Shown: positions 25,411 to 35,277, numbered from the stretch's first letter. The stretch: 42,159 nucleotides of DNA from Salinisphaera japonica YTM-1 (GCF_003788585.1 NZ_AYKG01000028.1:1-42159), one strand, 5' to 3'. The notes: generated from the letters alone by a model not told the origin. Translations and numbers: made by a program.

Positions 25411-26298
25411 CTAACGCAATCGCTCGATCTCAATATGCGCCGGCACGGGTCCGCGCAGCGCGGCTGTGATCTCGTCTTGGGCCGGGATGAGTGCCAGCTC
25501 GCGCGTGCCGGCATCCCGGGTGGCCGCAAACAGGATCTCGACCGCCGCCGCCGTGCGGGCCAGCGCCCGCGCCGGGCCATCTTCGCCAAGGCCATCGGCC
25601 AGGCAGCCGGCGAGAAACACGGCCGTGGTGAAGTCTCCGGCACCGTTGGGAGCCGTCGCGAAGTCGATTCGCGGCGTGGACACACGCCAGCTGCCCTGGG
25701 CGGTATCGACCAGCATGGCGATCCGATCCGCTGCCGTGTCTTCAACGGCCATGCTGGTCATCAGAACCACACGCGGGCCCAGCGCGCGCAGATCCGCGGC
25801 CGCGGCGAGCGCGTCCGCGCGCGTGGTGATCTCGCGCCCGGCCAGCCAGGACAGCTCGAACTGGTTGGGCGTGACGATATCCGCTGCCGGCACGCTGAGC
25901 TCGCGCATCCACTCGGGAATGCCCTCACGCACGAAAAACCCGCGCCCGGTATCGCCCATCACCGGGTCACAGCAATACAGCGCGCCCGGGCGGGCCTGGC
26001 GAATACGCGCCAGCGCATCGAGCATGACCTCGCCGCTGCGCTGATCGCCCATATAACCGGTCAACAGAGCGCGCACGCCGGCAAGCCCGGTCAGCTCGGC
26101 CATGCCGGCAAAGACATCAGCCACGTGCTCGGGCGAAAACACCTCGCCCGTGAACTGCCCGTAACCGGTGTGGTTGGAAAACTGCACGGTATTGATCGCG
26201 GTGACGTCATAGCCCAGACGCTGCAGCGGAAACACAGCCGCCCGGTTGCCGACATAGCCATAGGCCACGTGGCTTTGAATCGAGACAATATTGTCCAT
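25411..26298 (-). CDS. pdxY: Pyridoxal kinase
   Basis: A 295-aa ribokinase-fold enzyme that phosphorylates pyridoxal in the B6 salvage pathway. It begins MDNIVSIQSHVAYGYVGNRA, the typical PdxY start, with TVQFSNHTGYG (37-47), DPVMGDTGRGFFV (111-123), TPNQFELSWLAG (143-154) and the catalytic Asp222 in PNGAGDFTTAVFLAG. Length matches E. coli PdxY (287 aa). It faces murI tail to tail. Its 5' gap to the next minus-strand gene (26299-26363) is short and shows no clear promoter. Confidence 0.93.
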   Translation of the reverse strand: MDNIVSIQSHVAYGYVGNRAAVFPLQRLGYDVTAINTVQFSNHTGYGQFTGEVFSPEHVADVFAGMAELTGLAGVRALLTGYMGDQRSGEVMLDALARIRQARPGALYCCDPVMGDTGRGFFVREGIPEWMRELSVPAADIVTPNQFELSWLAGREITTRADALAAAADLRALGPRVVLMTSMAVEDTAADRIAMLVDTAQGSWRVSTPRIDFATAPNGAGDFTTAVFLAGCLADGLGEDGPARALARTAAAVEILFAATRDAGTRELALIPAQDEITAALRGPVPAHIEIERLR

Positions 26299-26363
26299 GA
26301 GCGATCAATTATCCAGATGCGTGAGGCGTTATGGTGCGCCTTGCGCGGATAAACACCAATCGT

Positions 26364-27542
26364 CTAGGCGGTGGCGGCATTCATGCCGCGGCGCTCGAAC
26401 GCCCAGGTGATGGCCCACATCACCAACCCGGCCAGAGAAAGCCCCGCCCCCACGTAGCCGGCCGTTTCGGCGCCGTGGCCGTAGGCGATCACCATGCCGG
26501 CACACAGCGGGCCCAGCGCATTGGCGGCGTTGAAGGCGACATGGTTCATCGCTGCGGCCAGATTCTGGGCATCCCCGGCCACGTCCATCAGCCGGGTCTG
26601 AAGAATCGCGGCCAACGCCACGCTGATGCCGATCAGAAACACATCGATCGTCACGGCGACCGCGTTGTGACTGGCCAGCGGAAACGCCAGCAGCGCCAGG
26701 AACGACCAGACGAGCATCACCCCGGCGGTGGGCATCTGGGCACGATCGGCAAAGCGCGGCACGACCATGTTGCCCACGGTCATCCCCAGGCCAAACACAC
26801 CCAGCACGATCGGCACGAGGGCCGTGGACATGCCCGTCACCTCGGCCAGCGTGGTCGTCAGGTACGTATAGACCGCAAACACGCCGCCAAAGCCGACGGC
26901 TCCGATCGACAGCGTCAGCCATACGTCCGGCCGGGCCAGCGCGGACAGCTCGCGCAGCGGATGGGCATCACTCTGCGCGCCCTGATAAGGGGCAAAGATC
27001 AGAATCAACAGACACGCAGCCGCGGCAATGGCCGTGACCGCCCAGTAACCCGCGCGCCAGTCCAGCAGGCTCGCCAGCCACGTCGCCGCCGGCACGCCGA
27101 GAATCGTGGCCACGGTAAGGCCCAGCATGACGTAACCCACGGCCTGGGTGCGCCGATGCGGCTTGACGATAGAGGCCGCGACCAACGAGGCCAGGCCGAA
27201 ATACGCCCCGTGCGGCAGCCCGCTGATGAACCGGAACAACATCAGCCAGCCATAGGACGGCGCCAGCGCGGACAGACCGTTGCCCAGCGCAAAGACCACC
27301 ATCAGGCCGATCAACAAAGGCTTGCGCGAGACACGCGCGGCCATGACGGTGATCACCGGCGCGCCGATCACCACGCCCAGCGCATAAGCACTGATGATGT
27401 GGCTGGCCGTGGCGGCATCAATGCCCATGGCATCCTGAATCAACGGCAACAGACTCATGGTGCCGAACTCGGTGGTGCCGATGGCAAAACCGCCGGTTGC
27501 CAGTGCGATGAACACCAGAATCTGTAGCAAACGACTGGGCAT
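26364..27542 (-). CDS. MFS transporter, AraJ/DHA1-like
   Basis: A 392-aa transporter with about 12 membrane segments. The first helix region has TGGFAIGTTEFGTMSLLPLI, characteristic of AraJ/YdhP-type DHA1 members, followed by GAPVITVMAARVSRKPLLIG (motif A region) and FRFISGLPHGAYFGLAS (motif B/C-like). Such proteins export sugars, nucleosides or drugs; substrate unknown. The start at 27542 is chosen because residues after it match the family, while the frame from 27626 adds an unlikely tail. It is divergent from the DUF2252 gene, and a good dyad at 27630-27647 lies in its upstream region. Confidence 0.87.
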   Translation of the reverse strand: MPSRLLQILVFIALATGGFAIGTTEFGTMSLLPLIQDAMGIDAATASHIISAYALGVVIGAPVITVMAARVSRKPLLIGLMVVFALGNGLSALAPSYGWLMLFRFISGLPHGAYFGLASLVAASIVKPHRRTQAVGYVMLGLTVATILGVPAATWLASLLDWRAGYWAVTAIAAAACLLILIFAPYQGAQSDAHPLRELSALARPDVWLTLSIGAVGFGGVFAVYTYLTTTLAEVTGMSTALVPIVLGVFGLGMTVGNMVVPRFADRAQMPTAGVMLVWSFLALLAFPLASHNAVAVTIDVFLIGISVALAAILQTRLMDVAGDAQNLAAAMNHVAFNAANALGPLCAGMVIAYGHGAETAGYVGAGLSLAGLVMWAITWAFERRGMNAATA

Positions 27543-27629
27543 GGACACTCCGCGCGAATGAGAAGACGCCGTCGATGCCCACCGTGGGCCACCGGACGAA
27601 ACCGGTTCCATGATAACCGGCCCCACATT

Positions 27630-27647
27630 CTAATACTAAAGTCTTAG
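27630..27647. promoter_or_regulatory. 18-bp operator-like dyad
   Basis: CTAATACTAAAGTCTTAG has matching half-sites CTAA-ACT and AGT-TTAG, differing at one spacer position and the central AA. It lies 88 bp upstream of the MFS gene and 84 bp upstream of DUF2252 in an AT-rich patch of a GC-rich gap, as expected for a repressor site. No adjacent regulator gene is present. Confidence 0.45.
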
Positions 27648-27730
27648 GCCGTGTCGTCGAGCAGGCGCGGTGGTTCTGCTTTATCTGATTGCGTAGAGTC
27701 GAACGCTGCTCCCGGAACCCGGCCTGCTCG

Positions 27731-29053
27731 ATGACTTTTAAATTTCGGCGTGCCAGCCGCCGCCAGATCGTGATCGACGCGATCGATAACGCCAATGCGT
27801 CACTGTCCGATATCGACCGGGCCCGCAAGTACGCCAAGATGTCGCGCTCACCGTATCGTTTCTTTCGTGGCACCAATCATCTGTTCTGGGCCGATGTCTG
27901 GAACGACTGGCGTTCGTATCTGTTCGGCGGCCTGCTCGACTCCCAGACCTGGCTGCAGGGCGATGCTCACGTCTACAACCACGGCGCTTACGGCGATGAT
28001 CGCCAGGGCATGCACTACGGCATGGACGATTTCGACGATGCCGTGATTGCGGATTATCAGTACGACCTCTGGCGACACACCGCCTCGATGGTGCTCGACG
28101 CCGAGGAAAATGCGGATCTGTCGCCGGCCAAGACCAAACGCGCGATCCGTCATTTCCTGACCAGCTATCTGGACACGCTGGCACAGACCGCCGAGGGCGC
28201 TTCGCCCGACGATATTCACGTGGCCTACGAGGAAAAGCCGCTGTCCCGCTTCATGAAGAAGGTCGAAGACAAACGCGGCGTGTCGCGACAACTGGGCAAG
28301 TGGCTGGTCGAGGACGCCAACGGCGGGCCGGTCTTCGATCTCGAGTCCGACAAGCTCGGCGGCGTATCAGCGGCCCAGCGCAGTCAGATCGTCAAGGCTC
28401 TGGAGAAGGAATACCCCGCCACGCTGCATGAGGCCGGCGAGCATCAGCGGGCCAATTTTCGAGTGCTGGATGTCGCACGCCGGCTGAATGCCGGTACCGG
28501 TTCACTCGGCCTGGATCGTTTCTATGCGCTGGTCGAGTCCATGGACGACGATATCGATACCTACGTGCTGCTGGATATCAAACAGCAGACCCGCCCGCCG
28601 GCCTATGACTGCATGACGACGCGCGAAAAACGCCGCTGGCGCGAAGCGTTCAAGCACGAAGCGCATCGTCACTTCGAGGCCTTTTATGCGCTGTCGCAGC
28701 ATCCGGACGGCTATCTGGGCTGGCTGTCGCTCGGCGATAACTGGTTCTCGGTACGCCGGCGCTCGCCGTACAAGAAAGATTTCCCGACCCACAAGATCAA
28801 CGGGTTCAAGGATTATCGAGCGCTTACCACCCAGTGGGGCCGTATCCTGGCACGCGAACATATCCGCGGCGCGGCCAGCCTACGCCCGGATGATCCCGGT
28901 TATTTTCATCGTGCGGTCACAGCCCGTATCGGCGCCGACCGCGAAGCCTTCAAGAACGTCGTCGCCGACTTTGCCTTCACCTATGCCGAATGCGTGCGGC
29001 GCGATTATCGTGCCTTCATCGAAGAACGCGGTACGCCTGTGGCCGGCTCATGA
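27731..29053 (+). CDS. DUF2252 protein
   Basis: A 440-aa cytoplasmic protein of the DUF2252 family. Conserved blocks are SPYRFFRGTNHLFWAD (about 40-55), WLQGDAHVYNHGAY (about 74-87) and YGMDDFDDAVIADYQYDLWR, then ASMVLDAEEN. The fold is thought to be kinase/phosphotransferase-like, the Asp-rich GDAH and DDFDDA motifs being candidates for catalytic and metal sites. Function is unknown. The start at 27731 (MTFKFRRASRRQ) is chosen over 27689 by composition. The stop overlaps the stop of the next gene, transcribed towards it (6-bp shared TCATGA). Confidence 0.88.
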   Translation: MTFKFRRASRRQIVIDAIDNANASLSDIDRARKYAKMSRSPYRFFRGTNHLFWADVWNDWRSYLFGGLLDSQTWLQGDAHVYNHGAYGDDRQGMHYGMDDFDDAVIADYQYDLWRHTASMVLDAEENADLSPAKTKRAIRHFLTSYLDTLAQTAEGASPDDIHVAYEEKPLSRFMKKVEDKRGVSRQLGKWLVEDANGGPVFDLESDKLGGVSAAQRSQIVKALEKEYPATLHEAGEHQRANFRVLDVARRLNAGTGSLGLDRFYALVESMDDDIDTYVLLDIKQQTRPPAYDCMTTREKRRWREAFKHEAHRHFEAFYALSQHPDGYLGWLSLGDNWFSVRRRSPYKKDFPTHKINGFKDYRALTTQWGRILAREHIRGAASLRPDDPGYFHRAVTARIGADREAFKNVVADFAFTYAECVRRDYRAFIEERGTPVAGS

Positions 29054-30310
29054 GCCCTCGACGACAGCAGCCGGCAGTCCGCGCCGAACCGGCACGATCA
29101 TCCAAGCAAGCGCAATGAACTGGGCACAGACTAATCCGCCGAGCGCCAGTTGGTAGGCCGTATCCGGCGGCGTACCGTCGGCCCCGGCCGGCCACAGCCC
29201 CACGAACCAGCCCACACCGTTCTGGATAGCAAACGCCGCACCCGCCCCACACATGTTCAACAGCGCGATCGCCCGCCCCATGAGCCGACCGGGCAACACC
29301 TGAGCGATTCGTGCATAAGCCATCACCGAGCCTGCGGTCGCCAGGCCGAAAACCACCCACAGCGGACCCACGAGCCAGGCCGGCGCAAAGACGATGCCGG
29401 CCTGGGCCGCCACGAAAACAGCCACGATCGCTGCCATGACGTGATCCAGGCGCAGGCTGCGCCGGGTGAGCTGATCAGCGAAGGCGCCGAGGCCGAGCTG
29501 GCCCACGATCACGGCAACGGCCAGCCACATCAGATGCGTGGCGGCCAGTGTGTCGCCCATGTCGTTGACCTGGCGCAGCCAGACACCGGCCCAGAGCCCC
29601 TGATACCCCATCCAGACGCCCTCACACAGCAGCACCACGGGCGCGACCTTCCAGAACAGCGGCTCGGCGAACACGGCCGATAGCCGGGGTTGTGCACTGG
29701 CTGGCTCATCGTCGTGGGCGCATTCGTCCGGATGATCGGGTACGAGCCACCACACCAACACGGCCATTACGGCAATGATGCAGGCGATACCACGAAACAG
29801 CGTACGCCAGCTCATGTAATCCAGAGCAATGGCTGTGGGCAGCGTGGCCGCCAGCGCACCGATCCCCGAGATACCCAGCAGCGCGCCGTTGACCAGGGTG
29901 GCCCGCTGCGGCGACCACCACAGCGCATTGGCCTTGTAAGCGCCAACCCAGCAGGCAGCCAGGCCGGCGCCGGTCAGCATTCGGCCCATCAACACGAGCG
30001 CATAGCTGTGGGCCGTGAAAAGGACGGTACCGGCAGCTGCCAGCAACAAGAAAAGACTGACGACACGCCGCGAGCCGAACCGGTCGAGCAGTATGCCGAC
30101 CGGCACCTGCAGCACCGCGATGGCGACCATGAAAACGCCGCTCAAAAGACCCAGCTCGCCGGCCGATAGAGACAACGACTCACGTAGGGCCGGCGCCGCC
30201 ACGCCGCCAACGTTACGCAGCATTTCAGACAGCATATAAACGGTCGTGAACGGCGCGAAGACACGTAGCAAGAGCACGGCCACCGGCGCCTGTCGGGCGA
30301 GCGGTTTCAT
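29048..30310 (-). CDS. MFS transporter (NarK/cyanate-permease-like)
   Basis: A 420-aa transporter with 12 predicted helices. GILLDRFGSRRVV (about 72-84) is motif A. The central loop is at about 195-215, and FADQLTRRSLRLDHV is the matching motif of the second half. It resembles the NNP/cyanate or oxalate/formate groups of MFS, but the substrate is not set by sequence. The start at 30310 (MKPLARQAPVAVLLLR) replaces a longer frame that runs into the LysR gene. It is divergent from that LysR gene, with a 135-bp gap, and is its likely target. Confidence 0.85.
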   Translation of the reverse strand: MKPLARQAPVAVLLLRVFAPFTTVYMLSEMLRNVGGVAAPALRESLSLSAGELGLLSGVFMVAIAVLQVPVGILLDRFGSRRVVSLFLLLAAAGTVLFTAHSYALVLMGRMLTGAGLAACWVGAYKANALWWSPQRATLVNGALLGISGIGALAATLPTAIALDYMSWRTLFRGIACIIAVMAVLVWWLVPDHPDECAHDDEPASAQPRLSAVFAEPLFWKVAPVVLLCEGVWMGYQGLWAGVWLRQVNDMGDTLAATHLMWLAVAVIVGQLGLGAFADQLTRRSLRLDHVMAAIVAVFVAAQAGIVFAPAWLVGPLWVVFGLATAGSVMAYARIAQVLPGRLMGRAIALLNMCGAGAAFAIQNGVGWFVGLWPAGADGTPPDTAYQLALGGLVCAQFIALAWMIVPVRRGLPAAVVEGS

Positions 30311-30414
30311 GACGGCGATCCAAGCGGAATATGACAGAATCGAAAACACCGCCGGCAGCCGCCGACGGGCGATATACACTGAAGGCGCGATCGCCATGTC
30401 ACACGCTGAAAAAT

Positions 30415-30431
30415 TCGAGGTCTGGCCTCGA
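30415..30431. promoter_or_regulatory. LysR-site-like dyad between MFS and LysR genes
   Basis: TCGAGG-TCTGG-CCTCGA is a perfect 17-bp dyad in the divergent gap, 15 bp before the LysR start and about 105 bp upstream of the transporter. LysR proteins often bind dyads (T-N11-A type) in such gaps to control themselves and the divergent gene. Confidence 0.5.
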
Positions 30432-30445
30432 CACTGTTTGGGGCT

Positions 30446-31372
30446 GTGCGGGTGAGCCGAACAACGCCATCGCTCCAGGCGCTGCACGTATTCGTTACCG
30501 TTGTGGATGCAGGCAGTATTCGCGAGGCGGCTGAGCGCCTGCATCGCACCGAGTCGGCGGTCAGCCATCAGCTGCGCACGCTGGAGCGCCAGCTCGATGC
30601 CCCGTTGATCGAGCGCCTGCGCCGGGGTATTCGCCCGACCGCCCTGGGCGCACGTTATGCCGAACGGCTTGGCGGGCCGTTCGCCGACATCGAACGCGCC
30701 ACGCAACAGTTGTTCGAGCCGGCCACGCGCCGCAGCATGTCGCTTACGCTGTCGCCGGTACTGGCCAGCCTGTGGCTGGTACCGCGCCTGGCCGAGTTCG
30801 AAGCCGCCTTTGATGATCTCTCGCTACGGCTCGTCACGACTGATCGCTGGCTGGATCTGGCCGGTGATGGCATCGATATCGCGATCCGCTATCACGCCCG
30901 CCGCCCGAGCGGCCCGTCGAACCGATTGTTCATAGAACGCGGGTTTCCGGTCTGTAGCCCGGCCGTTGCCACCACCGAAAATCAAATGCGCCGCGCGCTC
31001 GCCGAAGGCCGTATTCTCGTCAACCAGGCACAGATCGACGAATGGCGTCTCTGGCGCGCGGCGCTAGCCGAACCGCTCGAGCTTTCCCGCCGGCGCGAAC
31101 GATTGGCCGATTCCAACCTGACGCTCGAAGCGGCGGCCCAGGGCTATGGTATTGCCATGGGTCGCGAGCCACTGGTGTTCGATTTGTTGCAACGCGGACG
31201 GCTTGTCGCCCCGCTCGGTCTGGATTTTCCGACCGGCGGCGTCTATGAGGTTCAGCTTCGCCAGGGCGCGACACGCACCGATGTGCATCAAGCTGTCGCG
31301 GCATGGCTGGGAGATGCCCTGGCGCAGGCGATGGTTACGGTGCCCGCCGAGCCCGAAGTGGCGCCGACGTGA
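30446..31372 (+). CDS. LysR-family regulator (GcvA-like)
   Basis: A 308-aa regulator. The winged helix-turn-helix at about 8-66 (LQALHVFVTVVDAGSIREAA, AVSHQLRTLERQLDAPLIER) is followed by a substrate domain with LTLSPVLASLWLVPRLAEFE and DGIDIAIRYHARR, the hallmark of the GcvA/AmpR branch. It is divergent from the 29048-30310 transporter. GTG at 30446 or at 30452 could start translation. No ribosome binding site decides between them. It probably controls the transporter in response to a substrate that cannot be named. Confidence 0.9.
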   Translation: MRVSRTTPSLQALHVFVTVVDAGSIREAAERLHRTESAVSHQLRTLERQLDAPLIERLRRGIRPTALGARYAERLGGPFADIERATQQLFEPATRRSMSLTLSPVLASLWLVPRLAEFEAAFDDLSLRLVTTDRWLDLAGDGIDIAIRYHARRPSGPSNRLFIERGFPVCSPAVATTENQMRRALAEGRILVNQAQIDEWRLWRAALAEPLELSRRRERLADSNLTLEAAAQGYGIAMGREPLVFDLLQRGRLVAPLGLDFPTGGVYEVQLRQGATRTDVHQAVAAWLGDALAQAMVTVPAEPEVAPT

Positions 31373-31519
31373 GCGCCTCGTCTTTGAGAAAAGCGCGCGT
31401 TTTAGAATAATCAGACTTGTGGTGGCTGAAACGGCATCATCGTCGTGCTTGCTGCGTTACGAAATGACAGCACTTTGTTCGACACTCGTGTGCCGCGGCT
31501 TGCGAAAACCTGTCACCAT

Positions 31520-31536
31520 CCCAATCTAAAATTGGG
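31520..31536 (+). other. Small hairpin in icd leader
   Basis: CCCAAT-CTAAA-ATTGGG forms a perfect 6-bp stem with a 5-nt loop, ending 34 bp before the icd start. The rest of the 31373-31570 gap (198 bp) shows no gene and is less GC-rich than average, as expected for a promoter region. Confidence 0.4.
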
Positions 31537-31570
31537 TTGAATCATTTGCTCCAGCGAGGTCGAGACGCCC

Positions 31571-33814
31571 GTGTCTGATACGCCGAAGATTATCTATACG
31601 CTTACCGATGAAGCGCCCGCTCTGGCGACACGTTCGTTGTTGCCGATCATCGATGCCTATACCGATTCGGCCGGCATCCGGGTCGAGACACGAGATATCT
31701 CGCTAGCGGCGCGTATCATCGCGCATTTCCCGGACTATCTCTCCGATGATCAGGCGGTCGACGATCATCTGGCCGAGCTCGGCGAGATGACGGGCAAGGC
31801 CTCGGCCAACATCATCAAACTGCCGAACATCAGTGCCTCCACGCCGCAGCTCAAGGAAGCCATCGGCGAGCTGCAGCATCAGGGCTATGACCTGCCCGAT
31901 TATCCCGAAGACCCGCAGAGCGACGAGGAAAAAGAAATCGCCTCGCGCTATGAAAAAGTCAAGGGCAGTGCCGTGAACCCGGTATTGCGCCAGGGCAACT
32001 CGGATCGGCGCGCTCCGGCCTCGGTCAAGGCCTATGCCCGCAAATACCCCCACAGCATGGGCGAGTGGCACGCGGACAACCGTGCCGAAGTCACCCACAT
32101 GAACGCCGGTGACTATTATCAGACCGAGGACTCGCACACCTTCGAGGACGATGCCGAGCTCACGGTCACCTACTTCGGCGATGCCGCCGAAACCGCGGTG
32201 CTCAAGCAGGGCGTCAAGGTACAGGCCGGCGACGTCATCGACGCCGCGGTCATGCACGCCGAGCCGTTTCGGGATTTCGTGCGCAAGGAGATCGCCGACG
32301 CCAAGGAAAAGGATCTGCTGTTCTCGGTGCACCTGAAAGCCACGATGATGAAGGTCTCCGACCCCATCATGTTCGGCTGGGTGGTCTGTGAGTACTACAA
32401 GGAAGTTCTCGACGCCCACGGCGAGACGCTCGACGAGGTCGGTTTTGATCCGCGCTCGGGCCTGGGTGATCTATACAAGAACATCCAGTCGCTACCCGAC
32501 GACAAGCTGGCTGCCATCGAGGCCGACATAGCCCGTGTAAACAACGAATCCGCCCCGCTGGCGATGGTGGATTCGCATCGCGGCGTGTCCTGCCTGCACT
32601 GGCCCAACGACATCATCATCGATGCCTCCATGCCGGCTATGATTCGGGATTCAGGCACCATGTGGGGCGCTGACGACAATCAGCACGCCGCCAAGGCGCT
32701 GATCCCCGACCGCTGTTATGCCGGCATTTACAAGGCCATGGTCGACGACTGCCGCGACAACGGCGCGCTGGACCCCACCACGATGGGCACCGTGCCCAAC
32801 GTCGGCCTCATGGCCCAGAAGGCCGAAGAATACGGTTCGCACGACAAGACCTTCCAGGCCCCGGGCCGCGGCGTGATCCAGGTCACCGACACCGCCGGTG
32901 ACGTGGTGTTCGAGCACAACGTGGCGCGCGAGGACATCTGGCGCATGTGCGTGACCCGCGATGCCGCCATCGCCGACTGGGTCAAGCTGGCCGTGGCGCG
33001 TGCCCGCGATTCCGGCATGCCGGCCGTGTTCTGGCTGGACAAGAAACGCGGCCACGACAGCGAGATCATCGACAAGGTCAACAAGTATCTTGCCGATCAC
33101 GACACCGACGGCCTGGATATCCAGATCATGGAGCCGGTGGCCGCGATCAAGCACGCGCTGGCGCGTGCACGTGCCGGCAAGGACACGATTTCGGTCACCG
33201 GCAACGTGCTGCGTGATTATCTCACCGATCTGTTCCCGATCATGGAGCTGGGCACCAGTGCCAAGATGCTCTCGATCGTCCCGCTCATGGCCGGCGGCGG
33301 CCTGTTCGAAACCGGGGCCGGCGGCTCCGCGCCCAAGCATGTCCGTCAGCTGCAGCGCGAAGGCCATCTGCGCTGGGATTCGCTCGGTGAATTCCTGGCC
33401 CTGGCGGCCTCGCTGGAGCATCTGGCCAAGACCTACGACAACCCGCGTGCCCAGGCCATGGCCGATGCGCTGGACAAGGCCAACAGCCAGTTCCTGACCG
33501 AGAACAAATCGCCCTCGCGCAAGGTCGGCGAGATTGATAATCGCGGCAGCCATTTCTATCTGGCCATGTACTGGGCCCGCGCGTTGGCCGATCAGGACCA
33601 GGACAGCGAGCTGTCCGAGATCTTCGGCGAACTGGCCGATACGCTGGAAGCCAACGAAGACAAGATCCTGCAGGAACTTAACGACGCCCAGGGCGAGCCG
33701 GAAGACCTGCACGGCTATTATTACCCCGACGACGAGCGCGTGAGCCAGATCATGCGCCCGAGCCCCACGCTCAACGACGCCATCAAGAAAGTGGCGGAGC
33801 GTGCGAAGGGCTGA
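31571..33814 (+). CDS. icd: NADP isocitrate dehydrogenase, monomeric type
   Basis: A 747-aa TCA-cycle enzyme that converts isocitrate to 2-oxoglutarate and CO2 while making NADPH. Its length and sequence are those of the monomeric class (about 740 aa, as in Azotobacter and Vibrio), unrelated to the 416-aa dimeric enzyme. Recognisable blocks: [43 protein letters not shown] (about 258-270), [25 protein letters not shown] and [20 protein letters not shown]. The GTG at 31571 ([10 protein letters not shown]) fits the family start. It is a single-gene unit with a strong terminator after it. Confidence 0.96.
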   Translation: MSDTPKIIYTLTDEAPALATRSLLPIIDAYTDSAGIRVETRDISLAARIIAHFPDYLSDDQAVDDHLAELGEMTGKASANIIKLPNISASTPQLKEAIGELQHQGYDLPDYPEDPQSDEEKEIASRYEKVKGSAVNPVLRQGNSDRRAPASVKAYARKYPHSMGEWHADNRAEVTHMNAGDYYQTEDSHTFEDDAELTVTYFGDAAETAVLKQGVKVQAGDVIDAAVMHAEPFRDFVRKEIADAKEKDLLFSVHLKATMMKVSDPIMFGWVVCEYYKEVLDAHGETLDEVGFDPRSGLGDLYKNIQSLPDDKLAAIEADIARVNNESAPLAMVDSHRGVSCLHWPNDIIIDASMPAMIRDSGTMWGADDNQHAAKALIPDRCYAGIYKAMVDDCRDNGALDPTTMGTVPNVGLMAQKAEEYGSHDKTFQAPGRGVIQVTDTAGDVVFEHNVAREDIWRMCVTRDAAIADWVKLAVARARDSGMPAVFWLDKKRGHDSEIIDKVNKYLADHDTDGLDIQIMEPVAAIKHALARARAGKDTISVTGNVLRDYLTDLFPIMELGTSAKMLSIVPLMAGGGLFETGAGGSAPKHVRQLQREGHLRWDSLGEFLALAASLEHLAKTYDNPRAQAMADALDKANSQFLTENKSPSRKVGEIDNRGSHFYLAMYWARALADQDQDSELSEIFGELADTLEANEDKILQELNDAQGEPEDLHGYYYPDDERVSQIMRPSPTLNDAIKKVAERAKG

Positions 33815-33823
33815 CGATACCAG

Positions 33824-33906
33824 CCCGATGACCTGGCCATGAGGTCAGGCCATCGGGCGCGGCAGCGTGAAACAGGCCGGCATCTTTCGGGGTGCCGGCT
33901 TTTTTT
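33824..33906 (+). terminator. icd terminator (two stem-loops)
   Basis: A 15-bp imperfect stem (33824-33838 with 33843-33857, loop ATGA) is followed by a second stem GCCGGCA (33876-33882) and TGCCGGC (33893-33899), then a run of seven T (33900-33906). The second is a textbook intrinsic terminator; the first may protect the 3' end of the transcript. Confidence 0.85.
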
Positions 33907-33996
33907 GTGCGCTCGTGCGCGCTTGTGCCCGAGTCAATCGCGGGCAAGGCATCTGCTAGCATGGCCGGTCCCACTCGCTTTCTTTCATGTCTGCCC

Positions 33997-34680
33997 ATGT
34001 TCAAACAGTGCACCGCACTCGCGCTTGTCGCCGTTGCCGCCGCCGGCTGTACCACGGTGCGCGAGACCCAACCCACCCAGACCGCGCGACAGCAGCTCGT
34101 CATGTCGAGTGCCGCCGATTACGCCAGCGCACAGATCACGCCGAATGTGCCGCGCGGTAACGCGATCTTCGTCGACACCACGGATTTCCTGGCCGACGGC
34201 GAATATCGCACCGGCTATGCCATGTCCAGCATTCAGTCACGGCTGCTGGACGAGGGTTACAAGATCGTGGGCTCGGTCGATCAGGCCGACACCATCGCCC
34301 GCATCAGTACCGGCGCGCTGTCAATCAACCAGTCGGACACGCTATTCGGCATACCCAGCATTCCGATCCCGATTCCGCTGACCGGCACGGTATCCACGCC
34401 CGAGCTGGCGGCCTACAAGAAGGCGCGTCGTACCGGTGTCGCCAAGTTTCTGGTGTCGTTCTACGACGCCAAGACCGGCAACATGCAGGACGTCGTGGGC
34501 CCGGTCTACGGCTTTTCGCACGACAACAAGTCCACCCTGTTCGGCGTGAGCTGGCGGGCGCAGAATCTCGTGCCCGAGGAAATGCAGGACGAGCTGCAAG
34601 GCAAGGTCGACAAGAAGACCTTCAACACGGCCCCCGTTACCGACGACTCGGCGCCGGTGCGTACCGAAACGCCGCAATAA
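33997..34680 (+). CDS. Putative lipoprotein
   Basis: A 227-aa protein with a lipoprotein signal: MFKQCTALALVAVAAAGC, lipobox AAG-C with Cys18. The mature part has NAIFVDTTDFLADGEYRTGY (about 51-70), a helix of about 15 residues and a cluster IPSIPIPIPLTG (about 119-130), then VAKFLVSFYDAKTGNMQDVV. It resembles a family of predicted lipoproteins (DUF6655-like) of unknown function; the assignment is from memory. It is likely periplasmic or outer-membrane anchored. The ATG at 33997 is chosen for the signal peptide; ATG at 33961 would add 12 residues before it. Confidence 0.75.
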   Translation: MFKQCTALALVAVAAAGCTTVRETQPTQTARQQLVMSSAADYASAQITPNVPRGNAIFVDTTDFLADGEYRTGYAMSSIQSRLLDEGYKIVGSVDQADTIARISTGALSINQSDTLFGIPSIPIPIPLTGTVSTPELAAYKKARRTGVAKFLVSFYDAKTGNMQDVVGPVYGFSHDNKSTLFGVSWRAQNLVPEEMQDELQGKVDKKTFNTAPVTDDSAPVRTETPQ

Positions 34681-34767
34681 GCCAGGACGTTGGCGCGGCC
34701 GGCCACGGCCGCGCTACTCTTTCTCTCGAAATACAACAACACGCGATCACGCGTGACGAGAGGAGAG

Positions 34768-35199
34768 ATGACCACAATCAACGACCTGCTGCGTGACAAG
34801 CCACGCGATATCTGGAGCGTCTCGCCAGACGATTCCGTTTACGACGCATTGCAACTGATGGCCGACAAGAACATCGGCGCGGTGCTGGTCATGGATGACA
34901 AGCATCTGGTGGGTTTGCTGTCCGAGCGCGATTATGCCCGCAAGCTGATACTGGCCAACAAGGCCTCACGTGATACCGCGGTACGCGACGTGATGACCAC
35001 GCGCGTGGCCTATGTCGCGCCCTCGAAGGAAGTCGAGGAATGCCTGGCGCTGATGACTGACAAGCGCTTTCGTCATCTGCCGGTCATGGATGAGGGCCGG
35101 GTCGTCGGGCTGGTATCCATCGGCGATCTGGTCAAGGCCATCATCGAAAAGAAGCAGTTCATGATCGAACAGCTCGAATCTTATATCTCGGGCCAGTAG
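34768..35199 (+). CDS. CBS-domain protein
   Basis: A 143-aa protein made of two CBS domains (about 8-60 and 75-130), a pair that forms a Bateman module binding adenosine nucleotides. The first domain has VYDALQLMADKNIGAVLVMD (about 24-43) and the second VEECLALMTDKRFRHLPVMD (about 90-109). A good ribosome binding site (GAGAGGAGAG) precedes the ATG at 34768, so the longer frame from 34690 is not used. It probably senses energy state and regulates a partner; none is linked. It is 87 bp after the lipoprotein stop. Confidence 0.9.
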   Translation: MTTINDLLRDKPRDIWSVSPDDSVYDALQLMADKNIGAVLVMDDKHLVGLLSERDYARKLILANKASRDTAVRDVMTTRVAYVAPSKEVEECLALMTDKRFRHLPVMDEGRVVGLVSIGDLVKAIIEKKQFMIEQLESYISGQ

Positions 35200-35216
35200 T
35201 CCGACGCCAATCCCCA

Positions 35217-35252
35217 TAAAAAAGCCCCGAGCCAATGATGGCTCGGGGCTTT
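35217..35252. terminator. Bidirectional terminator
   Basis: AGCCCCGAGCC (35223-35233) pairs perfectly with GGCTCGGGGCT (35240-35250), flanked by an A-run before and TTT after. It lies between the convergent CBS and htpX genes and works for both. Confidence 0.9.
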
Positions 35253-35277
35253 CACAGACGCCGCACTGGGCGATGTG

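Noticed and set aside
27652-27734. Inverted repeat GTCGTCGAGCAGG / CCTGCTCGATGAC around the DUF2252 start
   Set aside because: 13-bp arms with one mismatch, overlapping the start codon and with a ~57-bp loop. It may be chance in GC-rich DNA and gave no clear function.
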